This document shows, piece after piece, positions 16,734 through 25,040 of a stretch of 64,000 nucleotides of DNA. The notes below the pieces were generated by a model. That model did no database searches. It was not told the DNA's origin and saw only the letters and a list, made by a program, of their open reading frames with translations. The position numbers were made by a program, and so were the translations under genes. Source of the DNA: Meiothermus sp. (GTDB lineage Bacteria > Deinococcota > Deinococci > Deinococcales > Thermaceae); the NCBI RefSeq assembly GCF_026004075.1, contig NZ_BPIK01000002.1, positions 62,001 through 126,000 on the forward strand, read 5' to 3'. The first letter of the stretch is position 1. Each line of letters opens with the position of its first letter.

Positions 16734-18188
16734 GTGCAGATTCAGGGCTACGAGTTCAGCATCAGCGCGGGGCGGCTCGAGGAAACCCTGGGCGGCTATC
16801 TGCTGAGCGGCAAAACCGTGCAGATCGGCCATCCCTTCGGGCGCACGCTCTACTTCAAGCACGGCTGGCAGAGCTGGAGCGAGGCCGGCTGGGTAAGCCT
16901 GAGAGAGAACCCCAAGCCCATCCAGCCCCCCGAGCGGCGGCCTCAGTGCGACGACCCAGCCTACGCCCTCTCACCGGTGCACGGCGGCAGCGGCCTGGGG
17001 GGCCTCGAGGGCCACGACGGACGGATGCTCTTCCTGGGGGCTCTGCGTCCGGGGGCGCGCGTAGAGGCCGACCGCCTCTACTTGAAGGGTACCTGCGACC
17101 ACGAGACCCAGTGGTTTGTGGCCTACGGCGAACAGCAGCAGGTGCTGGCCCGCTACGCCGAGCTGCTGGCCAACACCCTGGGCGTCCGGGGCCAGCAGCC
17201 CGCCCCCCGGGTCTGGTGTAGCTGGTACAGCTATTACAGCGATATCTCGGAAAGCAAGATGCTGGAGACCATCGCCGGCTTGCAGGGCCTGCCCTTCGAG
17301 GTGTTTCAGCTCGACGACGGCTGGCAGCAAAACATGGGCGACTGGGAGCCCAACCACAAGTTCCGCTCGGGCATGAGCACCATCGCCCTGCGGGCCCAGA
17401 GCCAGGGCCTGACCCCCGGCCTCTGGCTGGCCCCCTTTATTGCCCGGCCCAGCTCCAGCCTGTTCAAGGAACACCCCGACTGGTTCTTGCGCGACGAGCA
17501 GGGCGAGCTGGTCTCGGCGGGCAGCAACTGGGGCGGCTACTACGCGCTGGACGTGACCCTGCCAGCCGTACAAAACTGGCTGCAGAGCCTGATCCAGAAG
17601 GTGCGGGGCTGGGGCTACCGCTACTTGAAGCTGGATTTCCTGTTTGCAGCGGCCCTGCCTGGCAAGAGGCATAGCGGAGCCTCGAGGGAGGAGGCCTACC
17701 GCGAAGCGCTCCGCCTCATCCGCGAGGCCGCCGGCGACGATGTGTACATTCTGGCCTGCGGGGCCCCCATCATCGCCTCGCTGGGCCTGGTGGATGGGCT
17801 GCGCATTGGGCCGGACGTGGCCCCTTACTGGGACAACGAAGACCGGCGGGTGTACCTGCACGACCCCACCGGCCCCGCGGCCTACAACGCCCTGCGCACC
17901 AGCCTGCACCGCCTCTGGCTGAAGCCGCTGGTGCACACCGACCCCGACGTGGCCTACTTCCGCACCCGCTACAACCTGCTCACCCCGGCCCAGCGCGCGG
18001 TGTTGCAGGACCTGGCCCTGGTTGCGGGCTTCAAGGCCACCTCCGACCCCCCCGAGTGGCTGGACGGCGAGGAGCGGGAAGGGCTCAAGGAGTGGCTCGA
18101 GGCCAGCCCCTCCATCCTCCAGACCGGCCCCTACACCTTCAAGATTGGCGAGCGTGAAGTGGATTTCTCGAGCTGGCTGGAAATCTAG
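16734..18188 (+). CDS. Alpha-galactosidase, glycoside hydrolase family 36 (AgaT-like)
   Basis: A 484-residue intracellular enzyme of the short GH36 type known from Thermus AgaT, which removes alpha-1,6-galactose from melibiose or raffinose-type sugars. Motifs: WCSWYSYYSD, FQLDDGWQQNMGDWEPN, the nucleophile Asp in YLKLDFLF (residue 301, the same number as in AgaT), and the acid/base Asp in RIGPDVAPYW (about residue 361). GTG 16734 was chosen because GAGGAG (16721-16726) is 7 nt upstream; the longer TTG frame would overlap the GH42 stop. With the GH42 gene it lets the cell use both alpha- and beta-galactosides. Confidence 0.95.
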   Translation: MQIQGYEFSISAGRLEETLGGYLLSGKTVQIGHPFGRTLYFKHGWQSWSEAGWVSLRENPKPIQPPERRPQCDDPAYALSPVHGGSGLGGLEGHDGRMLFLGALRPGARVEADRLYLKGTCDHETQWFVAYGEQQQVLARYAELLANTLGVRGQQPAPRVWCSWYSYYSDISESKMLETIAGLQGLPFEVFQLDDGWQQNMGDWEPNHKFRSGMSTIALRAQSQGLTPGLWLAPFIARPSSSLFKEHPDWFLRDEQGELVSAGSNWGGYYALDVTLPAVQNWLQSLIQKVRGWGYRYLKLDFLFAAALPGKRHSGASREEAYREALRLIREAAGDDVYILACGAPIIASLGLVDGLRIGPDVAPYWDNEDRRVYLHDPTGPAAYNALRTSLHRLWLKPLVHTDPDVAYFRTRYNLLTPAQRAVLQDLALVAGFKATSDPPEWLDGEEREGLKEWLEASPSILQTGPYTFKIGEREVDFSSWLEI

Positions 18189-18222
18189 CCCCGCTTCGCG
18201 CCTTGAGACCCTCGAGGAGACC

Positions 18223-19263
18223 ATGCATAAGCGTGTATATGTGAAAAAAGACGGCCGGATGCTGTACCTGTACGGCCTGAAGCCCCACACCCTGCCGGCG
18301 CTCGAGGAGGGCGAAAACACCGGGCAGGCCCAGTCCCATGCCCGCTGGCACCCCCTGCGGCAGGAGTGGGTGGTGTTTGCCGCCAGCCGCCAGGGGCGTA
18401 CCTTCCTGCCCCCCAAGGAGTACGACCCCCTGGCCCCCAGCAAGCCCGGTGGCTTCCCCACCGAGATTCCCTTCGAAGACTTCGAGATCGCCGTCTTCCA
18501 GAACCGCTGGCCCTCCCTCTCCCCCCACGCTGGGGCGCCGCCCGAGGGCCTGGTCATCCCTACCCGCGACGCCCAGGGCGACTGCGAGGTGGTGGTGTAT
18601 ACCCCCGAGCACAGCGGCAGCCTGGCCTCTTTAAGCCCCGAGCGGCGCGAGCTGCTGGTGCGGGTCTGGGCCGACCGCTACCGCGAGCTGTACGCCCGCC
18701 CCCCGATCCAGTACGTGATGCCCTTCGAGAACCGGGGCGAGCAGATGGGGGTCACGCTGCACCACCCCCACGGGCAAATTTACGCCTACCCCTGGGTTCC
18801 ACCCATTCTGCAAAAGGAGCACGAGGCCTTCCAGAAAAGCCCGGTGCTGCTCAACCTGCTGCCGCACCTGGGGCCCTACACGGTGCTGGAAGATGCGCAC
18901 GTGCTGGCCTGCATTCCGCCTTTTGCCCGCTACCCGTACGAGGTGCTGCTCTTCCCCAAGCAGTTCCGCCCCGGCCTGTGGGCCTTTACCGAGGAAGAGA
19001 TACGCAGTTTCGCCAGGGCGCTGGGCCAGGTGGTGCAGAAGCTGGACAACCTGTTCCAGAAGCCCATGCCCTACGTGATGGCCCTGCACGCCGCCCCCAA
19101 AGGCGCCGAGGATGTCTTCCACTTCCACGTGGAGTTCTACCCGGCCCTGCGCACCGCCGACAAGCTCAAGTACCTGGCCGGCACCGAGCTGGCCGCCGGC
19201 ACCTTTGCCATGGATGCCCTGCCCGAGGAGACCGCGCGGGTGCTGCGCGAGGTGGCGATCTGA
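18223..19263 (+). CDS. galT: Galactose-1-phosphate uridylyltransferase
   Basis: A 346-residue Leloir-pathway enzyme that exchanges galactose-1-phosphate with UDP-glucose. The active-site motif HHPHGQIYAYPW lies near residues 178-189, and the middle His of HPH is the uridylylated nucleophile. A second histidine triad region is HFHVEFYP near residue 304. The start is ATG 18223 with CGAGGAG just upstream; the longer open frame upstream lies in GH36. galE is not in the window. It follows the two galactosidase genes, which supply galactose. Confidence 0.96.
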   Translation: MHKRVYVKKDGRMLYLYGLKPHTLPALEEGENTGQAQSHARWHPLRQEWVVFAASRQGRTFLPPKEYDPLAPSKPGGFPTEIPFEDFEIAVFQNRWPSLSPHAGAPPEGLVIPTRDAQGDCEVVVYTPEHSGSLASLSPERRELLVRVWADRYRELYARPPIQYVMPFENRGEQMGVTLHHPHGQIYAYPWVPPILQKEHEAFQKSPVLLNLLPHLGPYTVLEDAHVLACIPPFARYPYEVLLFPKQFRPGLWAFTEEEIRSFARALGQVVQKLDNLFQKPMPYVMALHAAPKGAEDVFHFHVEFYPALRTADKLKYLAGTELAAGTFAMDALPEETARVLREVAI

Positions 19264-19329
19264 GCGCGGCCCCTGGCCTACCCTGGATTTTTTATGAGCG
19301 TGCGTAACACAAAAGCGATAGCCTGAGGT

Positions 19330-20331
19330 ATGAACGATTCTGCACTCACCCGACTGCGGGCCTGGATGGAAGGCCAGGGTTTTGCGCGCTTTTTTGTACA
19401 GCAGCCCGAGAACTTCGCCTGGCTCACCGGCGGCGACAACACCGTGGTCACCTTTCGCTCAGTAGCAGCCTGGCTCGAGGTCACCCCCAACGGCGTGCGG
19501 CTCCACGCCTCGCAGATCGAGGCCGGGCGGCTCCTGGACGAGGAGGTGCCGGGCCTCGAGGTCGTGCGCTACCCCTGGTACAGCCCGCCCGCCCCTCAGG
19601 GGCCCAGCGACAGCGAGCACGACCTCACCCCTTTGCGCCTGGTGCTCTCACCGGAAGAACAGGCCCGCTACCGCGCCCTGGGCCGGGATGCCGCGGCGGC
19701 CCTGGGCGAGAGCCTCCGCTTCGCCGACCCCGGCTGGAGCGAGTACGAGCTGGCCGGGGCCATCAGCGAGGAACTCCTGTCCAAGGGCATCCAGCCCCTG
19801 GTGTTGCTGGTCGCCGGCGAGGAACGGCTCTTCCGCTACCGCCACCCCATCCCCAAACAACGTCCCTTGGGGCGGCTGTTTATGGGGGTGATCTGCGGGC
19901 GGCGGCACGGCCTTATCGCCAACGTGAGCCGCCTGCGTAGCTTTGGTCACCCGGAGGCCCAGCGCCTCAACCAGCAGGTCTGCCAGATCGAAGCCGCCGC
20001 CCTCGAGGCCTCGAGGCCCGGCGCAACCCTGGGCGAGGCGCTGGAAAGCATCCGCGCGGCCTACCAGGCCATCGGCCAGCCCCAGGAGTTTGAAAACCAT
20101 CACCAGGGCGGCCTGACCGGCTACCGCAGCCGCGAGGTGCTGGCCCGGCCCGGCAACCCCACCCGGCTCGAGCCCGGCATGGCCCTGGCCTGGAACCCCA
20201 GCCTGCCCGGCGCCAAGGTCGAGGATACCTTTTTGCTCGGCGAAACCGGCCTGGAAAACCTCACCTTCGATCCGGCCTGGCCCAGCGCACAAGTCAACGG
20301 GCGCCTGCGTCCGATGGTGCTCGAGGGCTAA
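19330..20331 (+). CDS. M24-fold (Xaa-Pro peptidase-like) protein with degenerate metal site
   Basis: A 333-residue protein with an N-terminal creatinase-like domain and a C-terminal pita-bread M24 domain (ANVSRL, HHQGGLTGYRSRE, LEPGMALAW, VEDTFLL). In active M24 enzymes five ligands (Asp, Asp, His, Glu, Glu) bind two metals. Here the first Asp falls in VICG, the second is Asn in IANVSR, and the Glu after EPGM is replaced in LAWNPS. Only the His of HHQGG and the Glu of VEDT remain. It therefore probably does not act as a metallopeptidase. It sits between galT and galK, with GAGGT before the ATG, so a role in galactose metabolism or regulation is possible but unproven. Confidence 0.75.
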   Translation: MNDSALTRLRAWMEGQGFARFFVQQPENFAWLTGGDNTVVTFRSVAAWLEVTPNGVRLHASQIEAGRLLDEEVPGLEVVRYPWYSPPAPQGPSDSEHDLTPLRLVLSPEEQARYRALGRDAAAALGESLRFADPGWSEYELAGAISEELLSKGIQPLVLLVAGEERLFRYRHPIPKQRPLGRLFMGVICGRRHGLIANVSRLRSFGHPEAQRLNQQVCQIEAAALEASRPGATLGEALESIRAAYQAIGQPQEFENHHQGGLTGYRSREVLARPGNPTRLEPGMALAWNPSLPGAKVEDTFLLGETGLENLTFDPAWPSAQVNGRLRPMVLEG

Positions 20332-20376
20332 TGGAAAAACCCAAGACCCTGTTTCCTGCTCCATCCTGATCCGACT

Positions 20377-21420
20377 ATGTTCAAAGACCTCTTTGGCAGC
20401 GAACCCAGCGTATCCGTCTCGGCCCCGGGCCGCGTCAACCTGCTGGGCGAGCACACCGACTACAACGGGGGGTTTGTCTTCCCCACCCCCCTCCCCTACC
20501 AGACCTATATCGAAGCCGCCCCCGCCGAGGGGCTCGAGGCCTACGCCGAGAACTTTCAGGAGCATAAAAGCCGTGGGCTGGAGGTGGGCCGGCAGGGGGA
20601 CTGGCTGGATTACCTCGCGGGCTGCGTGTGGGCTCTGCGCCAGCAGGGGTATGCCGTGCCGGGCCTGCGGGCCTACATCCGCAGCGAGGTGCCCATGAGC
20701 GGGGGGCTCTCGAGCTCGGCGGCGCTGGAAGTGGCCACCCTGCGGGCCCTGCGCGCCCTCTATGGCCTTCCCCTCGACGACGTGCAGATCGCCCGGCTGG
20801 CCCAGCAGGCCGAGGTGGCGTATGTGGGGGTGCGCTGCGGCATCATGGATCAGATGGCCTCGTCGGTGGGGCGGCTGGGGTACGGGCTGTTCCTGGATAC
20901 CCAGAGCCTCGAGACCCGGCTGGTGCCCCTGCCGCCAGGCTACCGGGTGGCCGTGGTGGACTCGTCGGTGCCGCGCCGCCTGGCCGAGTCAGGCTACAAC
21001 ACCCGCCGCGCCGAGTGCGAGCAGGCCTGCGCGCTCCTGGGGGTGCCGTCGTTGCGCGCACTTTCCCCTGCCGACCTCCCCCGCCTCGAGGCCCTGCCCG
21101 AGCCCCTGAAGCGCCGGGCCCGCCACGTGGTCACCGAGAACCAGCGCGTGCTGGAAGGGGTAGCGGCCTTAGAGCAGGGCGATATCCAGCGCTTCGGCGA
21201 GCTGATGATAGCCTCGCACCGCTCACTGCGCGACGATTACGAGGTCTCGATCCCCGAGCTCGACCGGCTGGTGGAGGCCGAGCTGCGCCACGGGGCCGCG
21301 GGGGCCCGCCTGACCGGGGCCGGCTTTGGCGGCTCGACGGTGGCCTTGGTCGAGGAGTCTAAATACGAAGATTTCAAAAAGGGCGTCTTGCAGGACTACC
21401 CCAGGGCGCGGTTCTTTTGA
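20377..21420 (+). CDS. galK: Galactokinase
   Basis: A 347-residue GHMP-family kinase that phosphorylates galactose at C1 with ATP. The galactokinase signature GRVNLLGEHTDYNGG is near residues 17-31. The GHMP glycine/serine loop PMSGGLSSSAALEVA is near 107-121, and the third motif GARLTGAGFGGSTVAL is near 308-323. The Asp of the catalytic pair is in RCGIMDQMAS. It completes, with galT, the route from the two galactosidases. Its end runs directly into the PIG-L gene. Confidence 0.97.
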   Translation: MFKDLFGSEPSVSVSAPGRVNLLGEHTDYNGGFVFPTPLPYQTYIEAAPAEGLEAYAENFQEHKSRGLEVGRQGDWLDYLAGCVWALRQQGYAVPGLRAYIRSEVPMSGGLSSSAALEVATLRALRALYGLPLDDVQIARLAQQAEVAYVGVRCGIMDQMASSVGRLGYGLFLDTQSLETRLVPLPPGYRVAVVDSSVPRRLAESGYNTRRAECEQACALLGVPSLRALSPADLPRLEALPEPLKRRARHVVTENQRVLEGVAALEQGDIQRFGELMIASHRSLRDDYEVSIPELDRLVEAELRHGAAGARLTGAGFGGSTVALVEESKYEDFKKGVLQDYPRARFF

Positions 21421-21436
21421 GCTCGAGCCCCTCCGG

Positions 21437-21442
21437 TATAAT
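21437..21442 (+). promoter_or_regulatory. Consensus -10 (TATAAT) for leaderless PIG-L transcript
   Basis: TATAAT is followed by 7 nt and the ATG at 21450. No clear -35 lies at normal distance. The gene may thus have its own start in addition to operon read-through from galK. Confidence 0.55.
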
Positions 21443-21449
21443 CCCCACC

Positions 21450-22265
21450 ATGGCCGAGCTTCCCCCCATCCTGGCGGTGTTCGCCCACCCCGACGACGAG
21501 GCCTTTCCCACCGGCGGCACCCTGGCCCACTACGCGCGGCGGGGGCATCCGGTCTACCTGGCCTGTGCCACCCGGGGCGAGGCGGGGCAGCTCAAAGACC
21601 CCACCCTCACCGTGGAGGATATGGGCGCATGGCGCACCCAGGAGCTCGAGGCCTCCTGCCAGGCCCTGGGCCTCCAGCCCCCCATCTTTCTGGGCTACCG
21701 CGACTCCGGGCGCAACGAGCGGCTGCGCCGCGACGACCCCCAGGCCCTCCACAACGCCAACCTGTGGGAGGTGGAGGCCAAAATCCGCGAGCTTATAGCC
21801 GAGCTTCAACCCAGAATCCTGATTACCTTCGACCCCCACGGGGGTTACGGGCACCCCGACCACCTGGTCGTGCACCGTGCCGCCACCGCCGCGTTTTTTT
21901 CCTCGGGCCACCTGCCCAACCCCCCAGCACGCCTTTTCTACAGCGTCTTCACCAGCGAATACGCCGCCGCCATGCAGCAAAGCGGCCAGGCCAACAGCAT
22001 CCTGGGTGGCCTCGACCCCCAGGTCTTCGGCGTAGCCGAAAACACCCTGGCGGTGCGGATGAACGTGCAGGCCTACCTACCCCAAAAGCGAGCGGCCATC
22101 GCCGCCCACCGCTCGCAGTTCGCCGACCGCATCCAGGCCATGAACGCCACCCTCGATCGCCAAGCCCTCATGGAGCAGCTGATCTCGGTGGAAACCTTCG
22201 CTCTGGGTGGAACCCGCGGCCCCATCCCGCGCTGGCCCTTGCAGGACTTGTTCGAAGGCCTGTAA
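21450..22265 (+). CDS. PIG-L/LmbE family deacetylase (possible BshB-type)
   Basis: A 271-residue zinc-dependent N-acetylglucosaminyl deacetylase-family protein. The first metal motif is AVFAHPDDEAFPTGGTLAHY (His, Asp and Asp near residues 12-15) and the second is GGYGHPDHLVVH. Relatives include BshB (bacillithiol precursor), MshB (mycothiol) and chitobiose deacetylases, and the substrate cannot be assigned here. ATG 21450 was chosen over the TTG at 21417, which overlaps galK, because a TATAAT lies 7 nt upstream. The last codon is followed by TAA, the first triplet of repeat copy B. Confidence 0.85.
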   Translation: MAELPPILAVFAHPDDEAFPTGGTLAHYARRGHPVYLACATRGEAGQLKDPTLTVEDMGAWRTQELEASCQALGLQPPIFLGYRDSGRNERLRRDDPQALHNANLWEVEAKIRELIAELQPRILITFDPHGGYGHPDHLVVHRAATAAFFSSGHLPNPPARLFYSVFTSEYAAAMQQSGQANSILGGLDPQVFGVAENTLAVRMNVQAYLPQKRAAIAAHRSQFADRIQAMNATLDRQALMEQLISVETFALGGTRGPIPRWPLQDLFEGL

Positions 22266-22402
22266 TACCGGTTCCGCTTGAATCCTTCACCTTTGATTAC
22301 GCCCAAAGGTGAAGGATTCGAGCCGACCGAAGGGAGTAGGAGTGCATTCCGGCAGTATCGTTTAGGCTTTCTAAAGTGAACAATACTGCCAGAATACGTA
22401 TA
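22263..22402 (+). repeat. R1 intergenic double-hairpin repeat, copy B
   Basis: The best preserved copy. H2 pairs AATCCTTCACCTTTG (22281-22295) with CAAAGGTGAAGGATT (22304-22318) and extends outward by about five pairs. H1 follows at about 22345-22390 (GCAGTATCGTT with AACAATACTGC). The block ccgaccgaagggagtag lies between. It starts on the TAA of the PIG-L gene (TAATACCG), as copy A does on pgi, and ends 6 bp before the convergent hslO stop. Confidence 0.9.
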
Positions 22403-22408
22403 AAGCGT

Positions 22409-23335
22409 TCAGGCTTTGGGCACCTCAGGCACAAAACCCTCGCCCAGCGGCAAGGAGCGAATCTCCTCCGGGGTAATCTGGTACCTCTCAGCGCACCAGT
22501 GGCACTGCACCTCGGCCCCCCCGTCCTGCTCGATCATTTCTTCGCGCTCCTGTGGCGAAAAGTAGACCAGGGCGTTTAGGGCCCGTTCCCGGCTACAGCG
22601 GCAGCGGAAGGCCAGGGGGATATACCCTTTACGGAAGCCCACCGCGCTCAGGTCGGTGGGGTCATAGCCCAGGCCCTCCAACAAGGTCTCGACGGTGCCC
22701 TCGAGGCCCCTCTCCAGCAACAGGTCGGTAATACCGGTGCGGCCCTGCAGGTTTTGCTCGAGCCTACCGATCACCTCGTCGGGGCAGCCCGGCAATACCT
22801 GAATCGCCACACCCCCCGCGACCTGTACCTCACCCTGTCCGTGCACCCGCACCCCCAGCAGCACCGCCGAGGGGATTTGCTCCGACTGCCACAGGTAGCG
22901 GGCCAGATCTTCGGCCACTTCGCCGCTCACCAGCTCCACGCTGGACTGATAGAGTTCTTCGTTGGACAGAAGCCGGTCTACCTTGAGTTCGCCCCTGCCG
23001 ATGGCCGCACCCACATCGAGTTTGCCATCGGGGCGCAAAGGAGGGTTGGCCTGGGGGTTTTTGACATAGCCCCGTACAAACCCATCCGGCGCGGCTTCCA
23101 CCACCGGCCCACCCAGCGGCCCATCGCCCACAAACTGCAGACCAATCCGCTCCTTGGGGGTTTTTGAGAGCAGAAAGGTCAGCAGCAATACTCCACTCAT
23201 AGCCCGGCCCAGTGCTGCAGTGGCAGTGGGCGAAAGTTGGTGACGCTCACGGGCTTCCTCGACAATATCGGTGGTCTCCACGGCCAGCACCCGCAGGTTT
23301 CCCTCGGCAGCCAGCCCACGAATCAAACGACCCAT
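22409..23335 (-). CDS. hslO: Redox-regulated chaperone Hsp33
   Basis: A 308-residue Hsp33 that holds unfolded proteins under oxidative heat stress in the cytoplasm. The N-terminal core has GRAMSGVLLLTFLL, QFVGDGPLGG and GYVKNPQANPPL. The C-terminal redox switch has the zinc-binding CRCSRERAL near residue 246 and CHWC near residue 279; oxidation of these Cys activates the chaperone. The gene is divergent from the HNH gene (134-bp gap) and convergent with the galactoside operon. Confidence 0.96.
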   Translation of the reverse strand: MGRLIRGLAAEGNLRVLAVETTDIVEEARERHQLSPTATAALGRAMSGVLLLTFLLSKTPKERIGLQFVGDGPLGGPVVEAAPDGFVRGYVKNPQANPPLRPDGKLDVGAAIGRGELKVDRLLSNEELYQSSVELVSGEVAEDLARYLWQSEQIPSAVLLGVRVHGQGEVQVAGGVAIQVLPGCPDEVIGRLEQNLQGRTGITDLLLERGLEGTVETLLEGLGYDPTDLSAVGFRKGYIPLAFRCRCSRERALNALVYFSPQEREEMIEQDGGAEVQCHWCAERYQITPEEIRSLPLGEGFVPEVPKA

Positions 23336-23469
23336 AACTCTCCGATTGTAGCAGCAGCACCACTGGTAAAAGGGTGCTGGTTCAGGGTTTGACGCTCGTC
23401 CCCATTCAAGCAGTTATTGTGAAGTGTTGCTCTAGAATCCTCTGACATCTTTCGAGTATCCTGAGCTAC

Positions 23470-23991
23470 ATGAACCTCGACTCCCCGCGCATCCTGGTAC
23501 TCAATGCTGGGTATGAGCCCCTGGGTTTAGCCAGCGTCAAGCGGGCCGTCATCCTGGTCATGAACGGAACCGCCGAAATGGTCGAGGAAAGCGGCGAATA
23601 CCTACGAACTCCCAGTACCCCCTACCCCATCCCCAGCATCATCCGCCTCAAACGCCTTGTTCGCCGCCCTCCGGGGCGGCTTGCGCTTAACCGGCGCAAC
23701 ATCCTCCGCCGTGATGCCTACACCTGCCAATACTGCGGCAAGCGTGGGGGCGACCTCACAGTGGATCACGTTTTTCCCAAAAGCCGAGGAGGCCGCAGCA
23801 TCTGGGAAAACCTGGTAACCGCCTGTCGTCCCTGCAATCTCAAAAAGAAAAACCGCACCCCCGAAGAAGCTGGGATGCGCCTGGCCCGCCGCCCCATCGC
23901 ACCGCGTCACAGCCTGCTGCTGGTGGCCGACCTACCCCACCTGCCCGAGGCCTGGCGCATGTATCTGCCCGATATAGACCCCCACCGCTAA
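23470..23991 (+). CDS. HNH endonuclease-domain protein
   Basis: A 173-residue protein with an N-terminal segment (LNAGYEPLGLASVKRAVILV) typical of a widespread bacterial HNH group and a central HNH fold. Motif: CQYCGKRG, then LTVDHVFPKSRGG, then ENLVTACRPCNLKKKNRTPEEA. The two CxxC pairs bind a structural zinc, and the DH and final N/K residues form the nuclease site. Members are common single-copy genes in thermophiles with unknown role, perhaps DNA repair. TATCCT 7 nt before the ATG and no Shine-Dalgarno suggest leaderless expression. Confidence 0.85.
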   Translation: MNLDSPRILVLNAGYEPLGLASVKRAVILVMNGTAEMVEESGEYLRTPSTPYPIPSIIRLKRLVRRPPGRLALNRRNILRRDAYTCQYCGKRGGDLTVDHVFPKSRGGRSIWENLVTACRPCNLKKKNRTPEEAGMRLARRPIAPRHSLLLVADLPHLPEAWRMYLPDIDPHR

Positions 23992-24008
23992 CCCAAAGCC
24001 CGCCCGAC

Positions 24009-24032
24009 TCGCGCCACCCGTGGGTGGCGCGA
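24009..24032. terminator. Perfect 11-bp hairpin between convergent genes
   Basis: TCGCGCCACCC (24009-24019) pairs perfectly with GGGTGGCGCGA (24022-24032) over a 2-nt loop. It lies between the HNH (+) and GH16 (-) stops, so it may terminate both. There is no U-tract on either side. Confidence 0.45.
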
Positions 24033-24065
24033 TTAGCTTGGGGCGGTATAGGCCGCCGCTACGCG

Positions 24066-24115
24066 GATAGCTTCGGTTGGGCTAGTTTGCCCTCGAAGGG
24101 CGACATACTAACTGA
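24066..24115 (+). repeat. R2 hairpin repeat, copy a (degenerate)
   Basis: AGCTTCGGTTGG, then GTTTGCCCT paired with AGGGCGAC, then AACTGA. The same arrangement (AGCTTCGGTTGG, TTTGCC, GGCGAA, AACC) occurs in reverse orientation at 34969-35010. The rest of the 24033-24149 gap shows nothing else I can support. Confidence 0.35.
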
Positions 24116-24149
24116 ATCTGGTATCGCAGGTAGCCTCAATCCAGACCTT

Positions 24150-24995
24150 CTAACGGCTATCAACCCGCTCGTATACCCGGACGTAGTCCACCAGCATACG
24201 CTGGGGAAAGCGCGTACTGGCGTCGGGCACACCCGGCCAGCCACCGCCCACAGCCAGATTGAGGATGATGAAGAAAGGCTGGTCGAAAACCCAGCGGGCA
24301 TCTTCGGGTAGGTCGGCGGGGGTGCGGGTCTGGTAGTGGACGCCATCTACGTACCAGCGCAGCGCTCCTGGCTCCCACTCGAGGGCAAAAACATGAAACT
24401 TATCGGCAAAATCGGCCGCAAGGGTGTAAGACTTACTGATGCCCTCGCCGCCCGAGTAGCCCGGGCCGTGAATGGTGCCGTGCACCGTGCGCGGCTCGCG
24501 TCCGATGTGTTCCATGATGTCAATCTCGCCGCAATTGGGCCACCTCACCGCGCCAAAGTTGCTGCCCAGCATCCAGAACGCAGGCCAGAGCCCCTGCCCA
24601 CGCGGAAGCTTGATGCGGGCCTCGAAGCGCCCATAGCGCTGTTCAAACTTGCCGCGGGTGTTGATGCGGGCCGAGGTGTAGCGGCAGGGGCCGTACCAGC
24701 AGCGTGCACCGGGTAGGCGCTGCTCGAGCGCAGTAATCACCAGGTTGCGCCCATCGTGCACGGCGTTGAGGGTGGATTCGGTGTATAGCTGCAACTCGCT
24801 GTTGCCCCAGCCCCAGCCCCCGGTTTCAACGTTCCACTTGCTGCGATCTACCGGGCTACCCAGAGGTAGGTTGAACTCATCGGCCCAGACCAGCCGCCAG
24901 CCCGGCAGATCCTGGGCCAGGCCGCCCGAGAGTACCATCAGGAAAAGGATCAGTGATTTGAACAAGTGCGGTTTCAAAGTTTTCACCTCTTTCAC
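24150..24995 (-). CDS. Secreted GH16 endo-beta-1,3(4)-glucanase (laminarinase type)
   Basis: A secreted protein of up to 281 residues. The signal peptide is FKSLILFLMVLSGGLAQ, and the mature enzyme starts near DLPGWRLVWADEF, typical of GH16 laminarinases. The catalytic motif E-x-D-x-x-E is in NCGEIDIMEHIG near residues 153-163 (nucleophile and acid/base Glu). LWPAFWML and HVFALEWEPGALRWYVDG are further family blocks. It hydrolyses beta-1,3 or mixed-linkage glucans outside the cell. Start uncertain: GTG 24995, or a TTG at 24980 with AGAGG upstream. It is the last gene of the xylan/glucan operon. Confidence 0.92.
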   Translation of the reverse strand: MKEVKTLKPHLFKSLILFLMVLSGGLAQDLPGWRLVWADEFNLPLGSPVDRSKWNVETGGWGWGNSELQLYTESTLNAVHDGRNLVITALEQRLPGARCWYGPCRYTSARINTRGKFEQRYGRFEARIKLPRGQGLWPAFWMLGSNFGAVRWPNCGEIDIMEHIGREPRTVHGTIHGPGYSGGEGISKSYTLAADFADKFHVFALEWEPGALRWYVDGVHYQTRTPADLPEDARWVFDQPFFIILNLAVGGGWPGVPDASTRFPQRMLVDYVRVYERVDSR

Positions 24996-25040
24996 TAAAA
25001 CCAGCCCTTCAAACGCCTCCAGCAGTCGGGATCACATCGG

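Noticed and set aside
16971-18557. 528-codon minus-strand frame opposite the alpha-galactosidase and galT
   Set aside because: Composition is that of an antisense high-GC frame. The plus strand encodes two well supported enzymes here.
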